From positions 682,001 through 746,000 of the forward strand of contig NZ_CP137080.1 of the NCBI RefSeq assembly GCF_036324365.1: a stretch of DNA of 64,000 bases. The letters are read 5' to 3'. Positions within the stretch are counted from its first letter, which is position 1, and each line of letters begins with the position of its first letter. The stretch comes from Microbacterium limosum. GTDB lineage: Bacteria > Actinomycetota > Actinomycetes > Actinomycetales > Microbacteriaceae. A program made the translations under genes and the position numbers. The notes below the pieces were generated by a model. It did not search any database. It saw only the letters and a list, made by a program, of their open reading frames with translations, and was not told where the DNA came from. This document shows, piece after piece, positions 8,600 through 16,574 of this stretch.

Positions 8600-8622
8600 C
8601 CGGACCGTCATCCGCGGTCCGG
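8600..8622. terminator. Hairpin after the nitrilase cluster
   Basis: An 8-bp perfect stem (CCGGACCG / CGGTCCGG) with a 7-base loop lies between the cluster's last stop (8534) and the GTG of the next gene (8643). No T-run follows, so it may be a terminator or an operator for the downstream reductase. Confidence 0.4.
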
Positions 8623-8642
8623 CCCCTCGAAAGGACGCACCC

Positions 8643-9716
8643 GTGGACCTGTTCTCCCCGCTCACCCTCGGTGATCTCGATCTCCCCAACCGGGTGATCA
8701 TGGCCCCCCTCACCCGTATGCGAGCGGACGCGGAAGGTGTCCCCGGTGCGCTGATCGCCGAGCACTACGCCCAGCGCGCGAGCCTCGGCATGATCATCTC
8801 AGAGGGCGTGTACCCGAGCCACGAGTCGCGTGCCTACCCCGGCCAGCCGGGGATCGTCACCGACGAGCAGGCTGCGGGATGGCGTAGCGTCGCAGACGCG
8901 GTGCACGCCGAGGGCGGGCGGATCGTGATGCAGCTCATGCACGGCGGCCGCGTCTCCCACACCGACATCACGGGAACCGACCGCATCGTCGCTCCCAGCG
9001 CGGTCGCGATCGACGGCGACGTGCACACCCCCGGCGGGAAGAAGCCCTTCCCCGTTCCCCACGCCCTCTCGACCGAAGAGCTCGCGCAGGTGAGAGACGA
9101 GTTCGTCGCCGCGGCGCGGCGCGCGATCGATGCCGGTCTCGACGGCGTCGAGGTGCACGGCGCGAACGGCTACCTCCTCCACCAGTTCCTCTCGCCGGTC
9201 TCCAACCAGCGCACCGACGCCTACGGCGGGTCCCCGGAGGGACGCGCCGCGTTCGTGATCGAGGTCACGACGGCGATCGCCGAGGCGGTGGGTGCGGGAC
9301 GCGTCGGCATCCGCCTCTCCCCGGCGCACAACATCCAGGATGTCGCCGAGACGGACGAGGCGGACGTCCGCGCCACCTACACGGCGCTCGTGGAGGGCAT
9401 CGCGCCCCTCGGCCTCGCCTACCTCAGCGTGCTGCACGCCGAGCCCGAGGGGGAGCTGGTGCAGGGCCTGCGCGCGCGCTTCGGCGGCGCGTTCGTCGCC
9501 AACAGCGGATTCGGGCGCCTGACCACGAAGGAGGAGGCGGTCGACATCGTCGCGCGGGGCAAGGCCGATGCCGTCGCCGTGGGTCGCCTCGCGCTCGCCA
9601 ATCCCGACCTCGTCGAGCGGTGGGTGGGAGGCCACCCCGAGAACGAGCCGGACCCCGCCACGTTCTACGCGCAAGGCGCCGTCGGCTACACCGACTACCC
9701 GCGCCTGAGCGCCTAG
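8643..9716 (+). CDS. Old Yellow Enzyme family alkene reductase
   Basis: A 357-residue FMN-dependent TIM-barrel oxidoreductase. It opens with LFSPLTLGDLDLPNRVIMAP and MAPLTRMRAD (FMN contact), has the OYE active-site segment VEVHGANGYLLHQFLSP at ~residues 173-189, NQRTDAYGG after it, and FVANSGFG and DAVAVGRLALANPDLV near the C-terminus for the FMN phosphate. Such enzymes reduce activated C=C bonds with NAD(P)H. The GTG at 8643 has AAAGGA upstream. The gene is 108 bases after the nitrilase cluster with a hairpin in between, so whether it belongs to that pathway is unclear. Confidence 0.92.
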   Translation: MDLFSPLTLGDLDLPNRVIMAPLTRMRADAEGVPGALIAEHYAQRASLGMIISEGVYPSHESRAYPGQPGIVTDEQAAGWRSVADAVHAEGGRIVMQLMHGGRVSHTDITGTDRIVAPSAVAIDGDVHTPGGKKPFPVPHALSTEELAQVRDEFVAAARRAIDAGLDGVEVHGANGYLLHQFLSPVSNQRTDAYGGSPEGRAAFVIEVTTAIAEAVGAGRVGIRLSPAHNIQDVAETDEADVRATYTALVEGIAPLGLAYLSVLHAEPEGELVQGLRARFGGAFVANSGFGRLTTKEEAVDIVARGKADAVAVGRLALANPDLVERWVGGHPENEPDPATFYAQGAVGYTDYPRLSA

Positions 9717-9735
9717 AACGGTCGGCCGTTGCCGG

Positions 9736-10170
9736 GTGGCACTCACACGCCACCGCGCCACCCTCGTGACCGGCTTCCTCGGCGGGGTCGAGGTGGGCGT
9801 CGGCGTGCTCGCCTACATCGGCGTCCTGCACGCCACGGGTGACCAGCTGCTGGCGGGCCTCGCGTTCAGCGTCGGTCTCATCGCCCTCCTGCTCGCGCAC
9901 GGCGAGCTCTTCACCGAGAACTTCCTCATGCCGATCGCGGCGCTCGTCGCGCGAGAGGAGACTGCGCTCCAGCTCGCGAAGCTGTGGGGCGGCACGCTCG
10001 TGGCCAATCTGCTCGGCGGCTGGGTGATCACCACTCGATCCTCGACTCGCTCTTCGCTTTCGGCGCGATCTTGAGCGGAGCCCCCATCACCTATCTGAAC
10101 TGGCTGCTGTGGTTCCTTCCGGTGCTGGCGCTGAACCTGATCGGGGGGCTCGTGCTCGTGACCGGCCCTC
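9736..10170 (+). pseudogene. Decayed formate/nitrite transporter (FNT family)
   Basis: The first frame (9736 to ~10027) encodes TVTGFLGG-like and LFTENFLMPIAALVARE segments of a formate/nitrite channel, through GGWVI. The protein then continues in another frame (~10035-10165) with LFAFGAILSGAPITYLNWL and LALNLIGGLVLVT, which match the C-terminal helices of the family. About 110 residues of the middle are missing and the frame changes at the junction; the usual N-terminal ~20 residues are also absent. A functional FNT channel has ~260-280 residues and six helices. The remains suggest an internal deletion with a frameshift. Confidence 0.8.
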
Positions 10171-10171
10171 G

Positions 10172-10513
10172 TCACCATCCGTGCGTGTTGAACCAGGCGG
10201 CGCGGCCGGATGCCTCGGCATCCGTCTCGGCGCCCCGGAAGGCGTCGTGCGTGGCGAGGCGCGCGTCTCGGGTGAGTGCCACGAAACCGGTGCAGACGGG
10301 GCACAGAGCCCGTCCGCCGGGAAAGCCGCCGGGGAGTGCCGACGCCGGCTCCGCGGGAATGCGCGAGCCGTCGCAACGAGGGGGATCGGCGTCGCGGTCC
10401 GCCCACATGGCGCCCGTCCCGCGGCGGTTGTGCAGCCCCGCGTGGCCGGGAGGTCGGCTGCAGATCACGCCCCCACGCCGGCTGAAGCACCAGATCCGCG
10501 GCGAATCCGTCAT
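10172..10513 (-). CDS. Hypothetical protein with Cys/His motifs
   Basis: A 113-residue protein of unknown function. Near the N-terminus it has a CSRPPGHAGLH motif followed by a Trp, a pattern seen in small actinobacterial putative zinc-binding proteins, and further on ALCPVCTGFVAL. There is no signal peptide or membrane helix. It is convergent with the FNT remnant, whose end abuts its stop, and divergent from the small Cys-rich peptide gene. Its 5' end (10487-10504) coincides with a copy of the 18-bp half-site seen twice in intergenic DNA elsewhere in the window (15 of 18 bases), which is odd for a coding region. The Shine-Dalgarno is weak. It could still be a chance reading frame. Confidence 0.6.
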   Translation of the reverse strand: MTDSPRIWCFSRRGGVICSRPPGHAGLHNRRGTGAMWADRDADPPRCDGSRIPAEPASALPGGFPGGRALCPVCTGFVALTRDARLATHDAFRGAETDAEASGRAAWFNTHGW

Positions 10514-10524
10514 CTGACCACCGT

Positions 10525-10551
10525 AAGGGCCGCCCGGAGGACGCGGCCCTT
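10525..10551. terminator. 9-bp stem inverted repeat upstream of the Cys-rich peptide gene
   Basis: AAGGGCCGC and GCGGCCCTT form a perfect 9-bp stem with a 9-base loop, followed by TCTTCC. It sits between two divergent starts (10513 and 10582), so it may be an operator rather than a terminator; it would also stop read-through from the FNT remnant. Confidence 0.5.
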
Positions 10552-10568
10552 CTTCCCCACGGCGTGCG

Positions 10569-10574
10569 TACGAT
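10569..10574 (+). promoter_or_regulatory. -10 element TACGAT, leaderless type
   Basis: TACGAT fits TANNNT and ends 7 bases before the ATG at 10582, with no ribosome-binding site between, as in leaderless actinobacterial transcripts. Confidence 0.6.
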
Positions 10575-10581
10575 GGATCCC

Positions 10582-10707
10582 ATGAGCACCACGCCCGAGA
10601 ACAGCAGCCCCCTTCAGGTCCTGACCCCCGTCACGGACGAGCAGAACCTCCTGAAGAACCAGGATGCCGCGCCCTCGTGCTGCGGCGGCGCCTGCTGCTC
10701 GAGCTGA
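10582..10707 (+). CDS. Cys-rich 41-residue peptide ending in CCGGACCSS
   Basis: A 41-residue open frame, ATG to TGA, with an acidic/polar N-terminal part (STTPENSSPLQVLTPVTDEQ) and a C-terminal cluster of four cysteines, CCGGACC at residues 33-39. The start is supported by a TACGAT -10 element 7 bases upstream, so translation is probably leaderless, and two hairpins follow the stop. I do not recognise the family. The leader-plus-Cys-core layout resembles precursor peptides of modified natural products, but no maturation enzyme is adjacent. A small metal-binding or redox peptide is an alternative. The gene is between the hypothetical Cys/His protein and the PfpI gene and does not overlap either. 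Confidence 0.7.
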   Translation: MSTTPENSSPLQVLTPVTDEQNLLKNQDAAPSCCGGACCSS

Positions 10708-10717
10708 CACCCCTGCA

Positions 10718-10733
10718 GCCGCGAGGACGCGGC
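10718..10733. terminator. Short GC hairpin after the Cys-rich peptide gene
   Basis: GCCGCG/CGCGGC with an AGGA loop, 11 bases after the stop. Short and without a T-run; it may act together with the next hairpin. Confidence 0.4.
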
Positions 10734-10751
10734 ATCCGTGGGTCATGCGGT

Positions 10752-10772
10752 CCGGTCAGGCGTGCTGACCGG
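10752..10772. terminator. Hairpin overlapping the end of the PfpI gene
   Basis: CCGGTCAG/CTGACCGG, an 8-bp perfect stem with a GCGTG loop, covering the PfpI stop codon (10756-10758). It lies between convergent genes and may serve both. Confidence 0.45.
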
Positions 10773-11304
10773 GGTGCTTGCCTTCGGCGATCTCCTCGAT
10801 CACCTTCGCGTTGAAGGCGGGGAGGTCGTCCGGTGTCCGGCTCGTGACGAACCCCTGGTCGACGACCACTTCCTCGTCGACCCATTCGGCTCCGGCGTTG
10901 CGGAGGTCGGTCTTCAGGCTCGGGTAGCTCGTCAGCGTGCGTCCCTTCACCACGCCGGCCTCGATGAGGGTCCACGCCGCGTGGCAGATCGCGGCGACGG
11001 GCTTGGACGCCTCGAAGAACGCCTTCGAGAACGCGACGGCCTTCTCGTCCATCCGCAGGTGGTCGGCGTTGACGACGCCGCCCGGCAGCACGAGCGCGTC
11101 GTAATCCGCCGCATCCGCGGCATCCGTCGTGAGGTCGACGGGCTGGGTGTGGCCGTTCTTGCCCTCGATCGAGCCGCCCTCCGGTGCGATCAGCACCGCC
11201 GTCGCACCGGCTGCCGTGACGGCCTCCCACGGGGAGGTCAGTTCGCTGTCTTCGTATCCGTCGGTCGCGACGAACGCGATCTTCTTTCCACTCAGATCGG
11301 TCAT
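10756..11304 (-). CDS. PfpI/DJ-1 family protein (class I glutamine amidotransferase-like)
   Basis: A 182-residue protein of the PfpI/YhbO branch of the DJ-1 superfamily. The start region KIAFVATDGYEDSEL contains the conserved Glu of the active site, LVLPGGVVNADHLR the substrate loop, and VAAICHAAWTLIEAG the nucleophile elbow with Cys107-His108. Members act as general-stress proteins, described variously as proteases, glyoxalases or deglycases. The length is typical for the family. It is a single gene, 61 bases from the end of the flotillin gene upstream on the same strand. Confidence 0.92.
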   Translation of the reverse strand: MTDLSGKKIAFVATDGYEDSELTSPWEAVTAAGATAVLIAPEGGSIEGKNGHTQPVDLTTDAADAADYDALVLPGGVVNADHLRMDEKAVAFSKAFFEASKPVAAICHAAWTLIEAGVVKGRTLTSYPSLKTDLRNAGAEWVDEEVVVDQGFVTSRTPDDLPAFNAKVIEEIAEGKHPGQHA

Positions 11305-11365
11305 GACAACGACGTTACGCCGCCGCGGGGCCCGAGCGCCGGGGGTTGACAGCCGCCCCGAGCGC

Positions 11366-12769
11366 TCACTCGGTCGGGGCGGGCGCCTCGGGGGTCCGTG
11401 CGGCCGTAGTCGGCGTCGGTGCGCCGCCCCGGGTGGTCGCATCCGCGAACGCCTCGCCGACCGCGCGGCCCTGGATGATGGCCGTCAGATCGATCCCGGT
11501 CGCCGCGCGGACGGCCTCGAAGGAGGCGCGAAGGCCCGATGCCGACTCCGTCGCGAGGTGGCCGCTCGCCCCGTCGCCGCCCAGCACGGTGATCGAGCCG
11601 ACCTTGTCGTAGCCCTTCGCGAACTCGGTCATCATGGGCACGAGCGCCTCGAGCGCGCGCTGCGCGAGCAGTGCCTCCTGGTTGTGCGAGAGCGCCTCGC
11701 CCTCGGCCCGGAGCGCGCCGGCACGCGCCTCACCGGCCAGGCGCACGGCCTCGGCGTCGGCCTCGGCCTTCAGGCGCACGGCCATCGCCTCCTGCTCGGC
11801 GATCTTCGCCCGGGCCTCGGCCGCCTTGACCTGTGCGTACGCGTCGGCATCGGCGTCCTTCTGTCGCTGGTACAGGTTCGCGTCGGCGACGCGGCTGACC
11901 TCGGACTCCAGCCGGGCCTGCGTGTTCTCGGCCTCCTGGATGAGCACGGCCTGCTGGCGCTCCGCCCGCGCCAGGGCCTCGGCCTGCTCGGCCTCGGCGT
12001 TGGCCCGGCCGACCTCGGCCTTCGCGGCCGCGCTGTTCTTGTCGAGCGCGGTCTGCTCGATCAGGTTGGCCTCGTCCGTCGCGATCTGGCGGGCGCGGAT
12101 CTCGCGGTCGGCGTTGATCTTCGCCACTTCTGCATCGCGCTTGACCCGCTCGACCTCAGTCGCACCGAGCGCTGAGATGTAGCCGTTGCTGTCGGTGATG
12201 CCCTGGATCTGGAAGGAATCGAGGATCAGGCCCTGGGAGGAGAGGTCGCTCTTGATGCCCTCGGCGATCTGATCGGCGAGGCGCTGGCGGTCGCGCATGA
12301 GTTCTTCGACCGTCAGGGTCGCGACGACACCGCGCAGGGCGCCCTCGAGCTGCTCGGTCGTGAACTGCTCGATCGCGACGTCCTGCGACGCGAAGCGCTC
12401 CGCGGCGCGGCGCACGGACTCGGGGTCCGACCCGATCTTCACCAGTGCGACGCCGTTGACGTTCACCGTCACGCCGTTCGACGACTGCGCGGTGGGCTCC
12501 ATCTTGATCTGGCGGGCCCGCAGCGAGATCATCTCCGCGCGCTGCGTGAGCGGGTTCACGATCGCACCGCCGCCCGTGATGACGGTGATGCGCGATGACT
12601 CGCCGTCCGCCCCGCGCTGCTTCTTGCCGACGATGACGAGGGCCTCGTCGGCGCGTGCCACGCGGTACCACGCCCGGATGAGGAACAGCAGGACGATGAG
12701 GGCGATGACCGCCACTCCCGCGCCGATCAGGACGAGCAATCCGATTCCGCCGAGCGCGGCAATGTCCAT
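11366..12769 (-). CDS. Flotillin-like SPFH domain protein
   Basis: A 467-residue membrane-anchored scaffold protein. Residues ~7-33 are one transmembrane helix, residues ~35-200 an SPFH/band-7 domain (GGGAIVNPLTQRAEMISL, DVAIEQFTTEQLEGALRG, LSSQGLILDSFQIQGI), and ~210-400 a long Ala/Glu/Arg-rich coiled coil of the flotillin type. The C-terminal 45 residues are disordered and rich in Pro and Thr. Bacterial flotillins organise functional membrane microdomains. The upstream intergenic region separates it from the MFS exporter on the same strand. Confidence 0.93.
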   Translation of the reverse strand: MDIAALGGIGLLVLIGAGVAVIALIVLLFLIRAWYRVARADEALVIVGKKQRGADGESSRITVITGGGAIVNPLTQRAEMISLRARQIKMEPTAQSSNGVTVNVNGVALVKIGSDPESVRRAAERFASQDVAIEQFTTEQLEGALRGVVATLTVEELMRDRQRLADQIAEGIKSDLSSQGLILDSFQIQGITDSNGYISALGATEVERVKRDAEVAKINADREIRARQIATDEANLIEQTALDKNSAAAKAEVGRANAEAEQAEALARAERQQAVLIQEAENTQARLESEVSRVADANLYQRQKDADADAYAQVKAAEARAKIAEQEAMAVRLKAEADAEAVRLAGEARAGALRAEGEALSHNQEALLAQRALEALVPMMTEFAKGYDKVGSITVLGGDGASGHLATESASGLRASFEAVRAATGIDLTAIIQGRAVGEAFADATTRGGAPTPTTAARTPEAPAPTE

Positions 12770-12856
12770 GGGGTTCCTCCATTGTGCGTCGCGCGCGGCG
12801 GCGCGTCGGTGTGCCGGGGGTTCCCCTCCAACCTAGCCCGCGGGCTCTACCGCTCC

Positions 12857-12874
12857 CTCCCCCGCGAGGGGGAG
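12857..12874. terminator. Hairpin after the MFS exporter gene
   Basis: CTCCCCC/GGGGGAG, a 7-bp perfect stem with a GCGA tetraloop, in the ~150-base gap downstream of the exporter (minus strand) and upstream of the flotillin gene. No clear T-run. Confidence 0.45.
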
Positions 12875-12921
12875 ATGGGGCGGGATCGCGCGCGGGCGGG
12901 CGGGCGGCGAGGTGCGCAGGG

Positions 12922-14436
12922 TCAGTGCGCGACGGGCATGTCGGCCGAGTCGGCCGGCTTGCGGATGAAGAACGAGAACACCACCGTCGGCGTGGCGATG
13001 ATCGCCGCCAGGACGAACGCGGCCTGGGTGCCGGCGGCCTCGCCGGTGACCTCGCTGCCGCCTCCCGCGACGATGCCGGCCGCAATCCCCGACATGACGG
13101 TGATGAGCAGCGCGATGCCGGCGGCGCCGGCCACCTGCTGCACGGTCGAGACGATCGCGCTGCCGTGCGAGTAGAAGCGGCGCTCGAGCGAACCCAGCGA
13201 GGCCGTGAACAGCGGCGTGAACGACAGGGCCAGGCCGATCGAGAGCAGCGTCTGCGCGACGGCGATCACCCACACCGGGGTGGAGGCGCCGAGCGTCGTG
13301 TAGAACCACAGCAGGGCGCTCGCGATGATCGAACCCGGCACCAGGAGCACGCGCGGGCCGTGCTTGTCGTAGATGCGGCCGATAGTCGGGCCCAGGAGGC
13401 CCATCGCGAGCGCGCCGGGCAGCACGACGAGGCCGGTCTCGAGTGCCGAGACGCCGAGCACGCGCTGCATGTAGAGGGGCACGACGGTGATCGCGCCGAA
13501 GAAGGCCATCGAGATGAGCAGGAACTGCAGGACCGACAGCGAGAAGTTGAGCGACCGGAAGACGCGCAGGTCGAGCAGTGCGTCGTCGCGGCGCTGGAGG
13601 CGCAGCTGGCGCCAGACGAAGACGGCCAGGGACGCCACTCCCACGGAGAGTGCGATGACGAGGGCCGCCGTCGAAGCCGATGACGCGGCGGCTGCGTCGG
13701 CACCGCCGCCGTGGCTGGCCGCCCCGCCGATCTGGCTGAGTCCGAAGACCACACCGCCGAAGCCCAGCGCCGACAGGATCACCGAGAGGACGTCGAGCGG
13801 CGCCTCCTTGGTCTCCCCGACGTTGACCATCCAGCGGGCGCCCGCCACGAGGGCGACGAGCGCGATCGGGAGGACGAGCCCGAAGATCCAGCGCCATCCC
13901 ACCGTGTCCAGCAGCACTCCCGAGACGGTCGGCCCGATCGCGGGCGCGAGGGAGATGACCACGCTGACGCGGCCCATCATGCGCCCGCGGGCGTGGGGCG
14001 GAACGAGATTCATGATCGTCGTCATGAGCAGCGGCATCATGATGGCCGTGCCGGACGCCTGTACGACGCGCGCCACGACGAGCATGGGGAACCCGGGGGA
14101 GAGGAACGCCAGCAGTGTGCCGAAGGAGAACAGCGAGATCGCGATGAGGAACGCGGCGCGCGTCGTGAGCCGCTGGAGAAGGAAGCCGGTGGTCGGGATG
14201 ACCACGGCCATCGTGAGCATGAACGCCGTCGTCAGCCACTGCGCATCGAGGGCCGTGATGCCGAGATCGGTGATGAGGTGGGGAATCGCCACACCCATCG
14301 TCGTCTCGTTCAGGATGGCGACGAAGGCGGCCGCGAGCAGGAGCCAGATGACGCGATTCTCGCGGGCGGCGAGCACGCCGCCCTGCTGCCCGGATGCCGG
14401 GACCGTCGGTACGGGTGAGGTGCTGGTCGCGGACAT
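12922..14436 (-). CDS. MFS drug exporter, DHA2 family
   Basis: A 504-residue, 14-helix major facilitator of the DHA2 (EmrB/QacA) type. Helix 1 begins at NRVIWLLLAAAFVAIL; ATTMGVAIPHL-like residues follow (NETTMGVAIPHLITDLG), then LTTAFMLTMAVVIPTTGFL, and the motif C region APAIGPTVSGVLLDTVGWRW at ~residues 152-171, typical of proton-driven antiporters. The ATG at 14436 is chosen because GAGGAG precedes it and upstream codons are not family-like. No TetR/MarR regulator is adjacent; an ABC exporter is transcribed divergently from the shared 246-base region. The substrate is unknown. Confidence 0.92.
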   Translation of the reverse strand: MSATSTSPVPTVPASGQQGGVLAARENRVIWLLLAAAFVAILNETTMGVAIPHLITDLGITALDAQWLTTAFMLTMAVVIPTTGFLLQRLTTRAAFLIAISLFSFGTLLAFLSPGFPMLVVARVVQASGTAIMMPLLMTTIMNLVPPHARGRMMGRVSVVISLAPAIGPTVSGVLLDTVGWRWIFGLVLPIALVALVAGARWMVNVGETKEAPLDVLSVILSALGFGGVVFGLSQIGGAASHGGGADAAAASSASTAALVIALSVGVASLAVFVWRQLRLQRRDDALLDLRVFRSLNFSLSVLQFLLISMAFFGAITVVPLYMQRVLGVSALETGLVVLPGALAMGLLGPTIGRIYDKHGPRVLLVPGSIIASALLWFYTTLGASTPVWVIAVAQTLLSIGLALSFTPLFTASLGSLERRFYSHGSAIVSTVQQVAGAAGIALLITVMSGIAAGIVAGGGSEVTGEAAGTQAAFVLAAIIATPTVVFSFFIRKPADSADMPVAH

Positions 14437-14669
14437 CCTGGTCTCCTCAGGCTCGGGTCGGCATGCTCGAATGGCCACCCGAGGATGGCGATCACGGGCT
14501 GTAACGGTGCCGCCGCGCGCACCTATTCCCGCGCGGCCCGCTTTCGTCGATCGCGAGGCCACCCTAGACCCGGCCGGGGACACGCGCCGACGTCGATTTA
14601 TGCATGTAATGTGACAACTAATGACCTCGATACCACCGTCTCACGCGCCCCGGTGCCGGCGCTCTCGCC

Positions 14670-14675
14670 TAGGCT
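14670..14675 (+). promoter_or_regulatory. -10 element TAGGCT before the ABC exporter
   Basis: TAGGCT ends 7 bases before the GTG at 14683, matching the leaderless pattern of other genes here. This decides between that start and an earlier in-frame GTG at 14611 that has no ribosome-binding site. Confidence 0.55.
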
Positions 14676-14682
14676 CGGCCGC

Positions 14683-16569
14683 GTGAGCATCGGTCGCGGC
14701 GGGGGTGGGGGAAGCCTCACGCGCAACATCGATCCCGACGCGCTGCGGGCGCAGAATGCGCTCGCTCCGCACATCCCCGATCTCGGGCGTCGCATCGTCG
14801 CGCTGTTCGCGCCGTATCGTGCACGCCTTGCCGCGACCGCCGTCCTGGTCGTCGTCAGCGCGGCCATTGCGGTGGTGCCCGCTCTCCTGATCGAGCGCAT
14901 CTTCGACTCGGCGCTGTTCCCGTCCGGCGGGGGCGGGCCCGACCTGGCCCTGCTGGCGGAGCTCGTGGGGCTCATGATCGTGCTGTTCGTGGCATCGGCG
15001 GGCCTGAACGTCGTGCAGACCTGGCTGACGTCATCCGTCGGCAACCGGGTGACGGGCGATCTGCGCGTGAAGCTCTTCTCGCATCTGCAGCGCATGGATC
15101 TGGCGTTCTTCACGCGCACCAAGACGGGGGTCATCCAGTCCCGGCTGCAGAACGATGTGGGCGGAGTGGCGGGGGTGCTCACCAACGCGATGACGAGCAT
15201 CCTCGGCAACGTCGTCACGGTCGTCGCGTCCCTCGTGGCGATGGTGCTGATCGACTGGCGGCTCACGCTCATCGCCGTCGTGCTGCTGCCCGCGCTCGTG
15301 TGGGTGCAGCGCAAGGTGGGTCAGGTGCGCGCTCGCATCCAGGGCGAGACGCAGGAATCCCTCGCCCAGCTGAGCGCCATCACCCAGGAGACCCTGTCGG
15401 TCTCCGGCATCCTGCTCGCGAAGGCCTTCAATCGCCAGGAGTCGGAGACGCAGCGCTACACCCGGGAGACCGTGACGCAGGTGGGGCTGCAGGTGCGCCT
15501 CGCGATGACCGGTCAGTGGTTCTTCGGCCTCGTCAACGTGATCATGTCGTCGGTGCCCGCGATCATCTACCTCGTCGCGGGCTTCCTCCTCGTGGGCGGT
15601 TCCGACGACATCTCGGCGGGCGTCATCGTCGCCTTCACCACGGTGCAGGCACGGCTGCTCTTCCCGCTGATGGCCCTGCTTCGCGTCTCGCTCGAGCTGC
15701 AGACATCCAAGGCCCTCTTCGCCCGCATCTTCGAGTACCTCGACCTCACCCCGGCCATCCGCGACCGCGTCCCGGCGATGCCCGTCGAGAGCGCACCGGG
15801 CCCCCTCGGCAGCATCGACTTCGAGGACGTCGTGTTCCGCTACCCCGACGCCGCGCCCGATTCGCGGCCGACGCTCGACGGGGTCAGCTTCCGCGCCGAG
15901 CCGGGGCAGCACATCGCCTTCGTCGGCCCGAGCGGCGCCGGCAAGACCACCATCCTCTATCTCGCCCCGCGGCTGTACGAGGCGACCGCCGGCCGGGTGC
16001 TGTTCGCCGGCGAGGACGTGCGGGAGCTCGACCGCCACAGCGTCATCGATCACATCGGCATCGTCTCCCAGGAGACCTACCTCTTCCACGCCTCCGTGCG
16101 GGACAACCTGCGCTACGCCAGGCCGGACGCGACCGACGCCGAGCTCGAGGCGGCCTGCCGCTCCGCCAACATCCACCACGTCATCGAGAGCTTCGCCGAC
16201 GGCTACGACACCATCGTGGGAGAGCGCGGCTACCGCCTCTCGGGGGGAGAGAAGCAGCGCATCGCGATCGCCCGGGTCCTGCTGAAGGACCCGCCGGTCC
16301 TGCTTCTCGACGAGGCGACGAGCGCCCTCGACACGGTGTCCGAGCGCGTCGTGCAGGAGGCGCTGGATGCCGCGGCCCGCGGTCGCACGACGCTCTCGAT
16401 CGCCCACCGCCTCTCGACCGTGGTGGGAGCCGACGTCATCCACGTCGTCGAGGCGGGGCGCATCGTGGAGTCGGGGACGCACGCAGAGCTTCTCGCGGCC
16501 GGTGGTCTCTATGCCGCGCTCGCCGCGCAGCAGGTGCAGGCGTCCGCCGGGCTGGCGACGCAGGACTGA
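14683..16569 (+). CDS. ABC exporter, fused membrane and ATPase domains
   Basis: A 628-residue half-transporter of the MsbA/LmrA type. Six membrane helices span ~residues 45-330 (RLAATAVLVVVSAAIAVVP, then LVGLMIVLFVASAGLNVV and others). The ATPase has the Walker A FVGPSGAGKTT at ~415, Q-loop SQETYLFHASVRDNL, signature LSGGEKQRIAIARVLL, Walker B VLLLDEATSALD and H-loop SIAHRL. It probably works as a homodimer and exports lipids or drugs. The start is placed at GTG 14683 because of the -10 element there; GTG 14611 would add 24 residues. It diverges from the MFS exporter and converges on the cysteine desulfurase. Confidence 0.92.
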   Translation: MSIGRGGGGGSLTRNIDPDALRAQNALAPHIPDLGRRIVALFAPYRARLAATAVLVVVSAAIAVVPALLIERIFDSALFPSGGGGPDLALLAELVGLMIVLFVASAGLNVVQTWLTSSVGNRVTGDLRVKLFSHLQRMDLAFFTRTKTGVIQSRLQNDVGGVAGVLTNAMTSILGNVVTVVASLVAMVLIDWRLTLIAVVLLPALVWVQRKVGQVRARIQGETQESLAQLSAITQETLSVSGILLAKAFNRQESETQRYTRETVTQVGLQVRLAMTGQWFFGLVNVIMSSVPAIIYLVAGFLLVGGSDDISAGVIVAFTTVQARLLFPLMALLRVSLELQTSKALFARIFEYLDLTPAIRDRVPAMPVESAPGPLGSIDFEDVVFRYPDAAPDSRPTLDGVSFRAEPGQHIAFVGPSGAGKTTILYLAPRLYEATAGRVLFAGEDVRELDRHSVIDHIGIVSQETYLFHASVRDNLRYARPDATDAELEAACRSANIHHVIESFADGYDTIVGERGYRLSGGEKQRIAIARVLLKDPPVLLLDEATSALDTVSERVVQEALDAAARGRTTLSIAHRLSTVVGADVIHVVEAGRIVESGTHAELLAAGGLYAALAAQQVQASAGLATQD

Positions 16570-16574
16570 CGCGG

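Noticed and set aside
14611..14682. GTG at 14611 as the start of the ABC exporter
   Set aside because: No ribosome-binding site; the TAGGCT element at 14670 places the transcript start near GTG 14683. Not fully excluded.
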